A stretch of 34,547 nucleotides of DNA from Rhodospirillaceae bacterium. Its GTDB lineage: Bacteria; Pseudomonadota; Alphaproteobacteria; Rhodospirillales; Casp-alpha2. This document shows positions 31,615 to 34,547 of this stretch, in pieces. The stretch spans positions 1 through 34,547 of the forward strand of contig NZRL01000191.1 in the NCBI GenBank assembly GCA_002696205.1, given 5' to 3'. Each line of letters begins with the position of its first letter. Position 1 is the first letter of the stretch. Position numbers and translations under genes: made by a program. The notes below the pieces were generated by a model, which was given only the letters and a program-made list of their open reading frames with translations, was not told where the DNA came from and made no database searches.

Positions 31615-32327
31615 GCCTGTTCTCCGAAGGTTTCGACGTCTTCCGGCGAGCGCACCAGGATCATCGAGAAATAGGGCGCGGTGTCGGGGGCCTCGGCGAG
31701 CGGCAGAACGACTTGTTCGTCCATGGTCGCCCGTTCGACATACTGCGCGCGGTCGAGCCTTCCCAGCTTTTCAATGACGGCGCGGACCTTCGGCAGGTGA
31801 CGGCCGACCTTCATGATCGCGGCGGCTTCGGAATTCAAAAGACGGGCCTCCAAATCGGCCTCGTCCAACGGGCCGGGAATGACGGTCAGCACCTGATTGC
31901 GGGACACCAGGGGTGCGCCCGCCACGGCGGCGCAAGCGGCCAGGGACGAGACGCCGGGCACGACCTGTGTCGGATGATCCCCGGCCAGGCGCAGGAACAG
32001 ATACATGAACGAGCCGTAGAGGAAGGGATCGCCCTCGCACAAAATCGCAACGTCATTCCCAGCGGACAGGTGGGCCGCGATCTCTTTGGCGTAGTCGTCA
32101 TAGACGTCGTTGGCCGGAAATTTACCCGGCACCATCGGCGTGACGATGGCGATCTCGGTCTTGCCCGCCGGGATATGCGGGGCCGCGATGGCGCGGGCCA
32201 GGCTTTCCATGCCTTCCGCCGCCGGATAGGCGACGACGGCGGCGGCGGCAATGACCTTGACCGCCTTCAGGGTCAGCAGGTCCGGGTCGCCCGGACCGAC
32301 GCCGACGCCGTAGAGGGTCCCGCTCAT
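31611..32327 (-). CDS. cobI: Precorrin-2 C20-methyltransferase
   Basis: A 238-residue SAM methylase (CobI/CbiL): LYGVGVGPGDPDLLTLKAVKVI at the N-terminus, ILCEGDPFLYGSFMYLF and VVPGVSSLAACAA in the middle. It adds the C20 methyl group, the first step after precorrin-2 or, with cobalt already inserted, cobalt-factor II. Start ATG 32327 overlaps the cobL stop (ATGA); the longer frame lies within cobL and is not used. Confidence 0.95.
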   Translation of the reverse strand: MSGTLYGVGVGPGDPDLLTLKAVKVIAAAAVVAYPAAEGMESLARAIAAPHIPAGKTEIAIVTPMVPGKFPANDVYDDYAKEIAAHLSAGNDVAILCEGDPFLYGSFMYLFLRLAGDHPTQVVPGVSSLAACAAVAGAPLVSRNQVLTVIPGPLDEADLEARLLNSEAAAIMKVGRHLPKVRAVIEKLGRLDRAQYVERATMDEQVVLPLAEAPDTAPYFSMILVRSPEDVETFGEQA

Positions 32328-33553
32328 GATCGCGTCGCCCCCGGCTTGGTCCAGGTCCATTGCAGGACCTCCATCAACGGGCGCATGGCCGTCATCTCGC
32401 CGACGGAGCCGGATCGCGCGACGGCGATACGCACGAGGTCGCCGCCATGTTCTTTTTGATGCCGCATCAGGATTTGCTGTGCCTCCAGGGTGACCGCATT
32501 GGCGACCAGGCGGCCACCGGGCTTGAGTGCGTCCAGGCCGGCCTCGATCACGCCCGGGCGGGACAGGCCGCCGCCGACGAAAACGGCGTCGGGGGCCGCT
32601 CCGGCTTCGGCCAGGCAATCCGGCGCGTCGCCCTTCAACAGGATTAACTGTGGGACGCCCAGGCTCGATGCATTGGCCTCGATATCTTCGTGCCGGTCGG
32701 GTGCGCGTTCGATGGCGACGGCGCGCGCGCCCGGCGCGGCCCGCAGCCATTCGATGGCGACGGCGCCCGACCCGGCGCCGATGTCCCAAAGAAGCTGTCC
32801 CGGCATCGGGGCGAGCCGCGCCAGGGTCGCGGCGCGGACCTCGCGTTTGGTGATCTTGCCGTCGTGGCGGAAGGCGTCTTCCGGCAGGCCCGGCGTTTCC
32901 GGCCAGACCTTGGCGTCGGGCTTGGCCCAAAGGTGCAGGGCGATGACGTTCAAATCCTTCACCCTATGGCCTTCCCATTCCTCGGCCATGGTGTCGTAAC
33001 GGCCTTCGTCGGTCCCGCCCATGTGTTCGATCACGGTCATGGCGCTGTCGCCGAAGCCGCGTTCGGTCAGCAGGGCCGCCGCCTGGGCCGGGGTCTCGCC
33101 GTTGCGCGCCAGGATCAGCAGCTTCAGGCCCGGCAGCAGATGGCGGTTCAACACCTCGATGGGGAAGGCGTGGCAACTGACCGTGCGCACCATGCCGTCG
33201 TTGAGCGACCATCCCATGCGGGCGGCCAGCATGGCGAAGGCACCGGCGGTCGGCACGATCTCGGTCGCGTCGATGCCGAACCGTTCGACCAGCCGCTTGC
33301 CGATGCCGTAGTTCAGCGGGTCGCCCGTGGCCAGGACGCAGACGGCCTTGCCTTCCTGTTCCGCAACGGCGGCGATGCCGGCGTCCAGCCCTTGTGACCA
33401 GTTGAGACGCAGCCGACCGTCTTCCGGCACCATCGCGAGATGCCGTTCGCCGCCGACCAGAACCTCCGCCCGGTCGACCAGGGCGCGGGCCCGCTCGCCC
33501 AGCCCCGCCAGGCCGTCTTCGCCGATGCCGACGATGGAAAGCCATCTATCCAT
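32324..33553 (-). CDS. cobL: Precorrin-6B C5,C15-methyltransferase/decarboxylase
   Basis: A 409-residue fusion of a CbiE-type methylase (about 1-205: WLSIVGIGEDGLAGL, VLATGDPLNYGIGK) and a CbiT-type Rossmann methyltransferase/decarboxylase (about 225-409: LLWDIGAGSGAVAIEWLRA, VFVGGGLSRPGVIEA). It methylates C5 and C15 and removes the acetate carboxyl at C12. The start ATG 33553 overlaps the last codons of cobH by 8 bp. Full length, no damage seen. Confidence 0.95.
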   Translation of the reverse strand: MDRWLSIVGIGEDGLAGLGERARALVDRAEVLVGGERHLAMVPEDGRLRLNWSQGLDAGIAAVAEQEGKAVCVLATGDPLNYGIGKRLVERFGIDATEIVPTAGAFAMLAARMGWSLNDGMVRTVSCHAFPIEVLNRHLLPGLKLLILARNGETPAQAAALLTERGFGDSAMTVIEHMGGTDEGRYDTMAEEWEGHRVKDLNVIALHLWAKPDAKVWPETPGLPEDAFRHDGKITKREVRAATLARLAPMPGQLLWDIGAGSGAVAIEWLRAAPGARAVAIERAPDRHEDIEANASSLGVPQLILLKGDAPDCLAEAGAAPDAVFVGGGLSRPGVIEAGLDALKPGGRLVANAVTLEAQQILMRHQKEHGGDLVRIAVARSGSVGEMTAMRPLMEVLQWTWTKPGATRS

Positions 33554-34184
33554 TGTTCTGCTCCGGATTGGGGCAAAGGGCGTTGACCGCGGCGGCGGCC
33601 AGGGCGCTGCCGCCACGTCGGCCCGTCAGGGTCGCGAAGGGAATATCCCCCGCATGATCGATCAACGCCTGTTTCGATTCCGCCGCGCCGATGAAGCCGA
33701 CGGGAAAGCCCAGGATCGCGGCGGGCTTGTCGGCGCCATCGGCCAGCAATTCCAGCAGTCGGAAAAGGGCCGTCGGCGCGTTGCCGACGGCGACCACGGC
33801 GCCCTTGAGATGGGGTTTCCAATCGTCGACGGCGGCGGCGGAACGGGTCGTGCCCAATTCCCGCGCGCGGGCCGGGACGTCCGCTCCGTTCAGGGTGCAG
33901 ATGATCTCATTTCCGGCGGGCAGGCGTTTGACGATGATGCCGCGCGCGACCATTTCCGCATCGACCAGGATGGGTGCCCCCGCCGCCAGGGCCGCCTGGC
34001 CCGTCGCGGCGGGATCGCCCAATACGACGAGGTCCGCCGCGATTTCCGGCATGCCGCAGGCATGGATCAGGCGGACGGCGAGGGCCCGCTCGGCGCCTTG
34101 AAAGCGCGCGAGGTCCGCCTCCGCTTCGATGGCGGCGAAGGAACGGCGATAGATTTCCGCCGGATCGCGGACGTAATCGAACAT
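33546..34184 (-). CDS. cobH: Precorrin-8X methylmutase
   Basis: A 212-residue CobH/CbiC. FDYVRDPAEIYRRSFAAIE opens the protein; His41 in RLIHACGMPE matches the catalytic histidine of the family; GFPVGFIGAAESK near the end is conserved. It moves the C11 methyl group to C12, making hydrogenobyrinate or cobyrinate. I chose ATG 34184 because the open frame upstream merely reads through the histidine repeat of the preceding gene in another phase, giving Ser/Thr/Ala-rich text unlike any CobH. Confidence 0.95.
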   Translation of the reverse strand: MFDYVRDPAEIYRRSFAAIEAEADLARFQGAERALAVRLIHACGMPEIAADLVVLGDPAATGQAALAAGAPILVDAEMVARGIIVKRLPAGNEIICTLNGADVPARARELGTTRSAAAVDDWKPHLKGAVVAVGNAPTALFRLLELLADGADKPAAILGFPVGFIGAAESKQALIDHAGDIPFATLTGRRGGSALAAAAVNALCPNPEQNNG

Positions 34185-34200
34185 GCGGGCCCCCGGACGC

Positions 34201-34547
34201 TCAGGTCTCGGAGTCGTGGTCGTGATCGTGGCTATGGCCGTGCCCGTGGCCGTGGCTATGCCCATGGGAATGGCCGTGGGAATGACCATGCGAATGACCA
34301 TGCGAATGGCCGTGATGGTGATGGCCGTGCTTGCCGTGATAGACGCCGTGGTCCTCGGCGCCGTGGCCGTCCGTGCCGACGCCGACCACATGGTGGTGGT
34401 GGCCGACCTGAGGCGCGCCGACCTCGTCTTCATACCCCATGATCTGCTCCCGGTATTTGCACAGCAGGCAGTTCATCTTGTTGTCGCCGACCAGCACTTC
34501 CTCGACCCGGTCCGCGAAGCAATCGATCAGGTCTTCTTGATCGTTGA
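34201..34547 (-). CDS. cbiX: Sirohydrochlorin cobaltochelatase CbiX, C-terminal part (partial)
   Basis: The frame is open to the window edge and continues beyond it; a GTG at 34497 is internal. The visible 115 residues include a helix (DLIDCFADRVEEVLVGDNK), the MxCxxC motif MNCLLC, which in Bacillus CbiX is tied to a 4Fe-4S centre, then KYREQIMGYEDEVGAPQ and a histidine-rich tail of about 65 residues with repeated HGHS units ending in HDHDHDSET. The His tail can store or deliver cobalt. It ends 16 bases before cobH and would start this operon. Cobalt insertion by CbiX marks the cobalt-early pathway. Confidence 0.88.
   Translation of the reverse strand, partial: NDQEDLIDCFADRVEEVLVGDNKMNCLLCKYREQIMGYEDEVGAPQVGHHHHVVGVGTDGHGAEDHGVYHGKHGHHHHGHSHGHSHGHSHGHSHGHSHGHGHGHSHDHDHDSET
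34268..34315 (-). repeat. 12-bp tandem repeat encoding HGHS units of CbiX
   Basis: Four 12-bp units at 34268, 34280, 34292 and 34304 (plus strand GAATGACCATGC or GAATGGCCGTGR), the middle two identical. Each encodes HGHS on the minus strand. The repeat is prone to slippage, so tail length may vary between strains. Confidence 0.8.

Noticed and set aside
30706-31777. Long plus-strand frames opposite the CbiG-CobJ and CobI genes
   Set aside because: They are low-complexity antisense frames over conserved enzyme sequence, with no ribosome site or recognisable domain.
34201-34325. The histidine-coding repeats as a CRISPR or satellite
   Set aside because: Units are 12 bp, without spacers, in frame inside cbiX and encode the known histidine-rich tail of CbiX.
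34185-34433. N-terminal extension of cobH by 83 codons
   Set aside because: The extension is the CbiX histidine repeat read in another phase, giving Ser/Thr/Ile/Ala runs; CobH proteins start at the MFDYVRDP position and are about 210 residues long.

Overview
The window is a GC-rich, gene-dense chromosomal stretch of an alphaproteobacterium, probably of the Rhodospirillales or a relative. This rests on gene content: an RpoE-ChrR (ECF11-type) sigma/anti-sigma pair, an MmcB-type DNA repair protein, tightly overlapping ATGA operons, and cobalamin genes that mix Cob- and Cbi-type enzymes. No replication, phage or plasmid genes are seen. Species identity cannot be fixed from the sequence alone.

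Layout. 1-1342: the end of an ABC transporter ATPase and a lipoprotein-type alpha/beta hydrolase. 1343-3660: an AT-richer, island-like patch lying just before a tRNA-Arg(CCG). It carries a 3' remnant of an AAA ATPase gene, a secreted Sel1-like protein, a coiled-coil protein with a peptidoglycan-binding-like domain, and a 9-bp inverted repeat. 3804-12581: a stress-lipid locus. The sigma factor and ChrR-type zinc anti-sigma factor are divergent from an operon encoding homologues of the three furan fatty acid enzymes (UfaD-, UfaO- and UfaM-like), an MFS transporter and a DUF3833 lipoprotein. A convergent operon (DUF6134, SDR, SnoaL-like) faces it. TGATCC/T-N18/19-TA-type elements lie at all three promoter positions, so the whole block looks like one singlet-oxygen/peroxide regulon.

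12772-17032: a periplasmic rhodanese, then a copper-uptake cluster on the minus strand (DUF2946 protein, OprC-type TonB receptor with CxxxM and HxM copper ligands, and TonB). 17123-24003: housekeeping and accessory genes: a TPR/2OG-oxygenase with a small membrane protein, YjbQ, MmcB with an overlapping unknown, Ada, a YgjP-like metallopeptidase, a DapA-superfamily lyase and a YcgN-like protein. 24046-34547: cobyrinate a,c-diamide synthase, an SCO1 copper chaperone, a formate/nitrite-type channel, then corrin-ring genes: cbiD-cobK on plus, and cbiX-cobH-cobL-cobI-cbiG/cobJ-cobM on minus, converging.

The presence of CbiX (early cobalt insertion), CbiG and CbiD, with no CobG, CobZ, CobF or CobN in view, points to the oxygen-independent, cobalt-early route. 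The most interesting block is the compact RpoE-ChrR/furan-fatty-acid locus with extra genes of unknown role (DUF6134, SnoaL-like, DUF3833, MFS). The copper receptor, the AAA ATPase remnant and a cluster of TGCAGCA heptamers inside cobK are secondary points.
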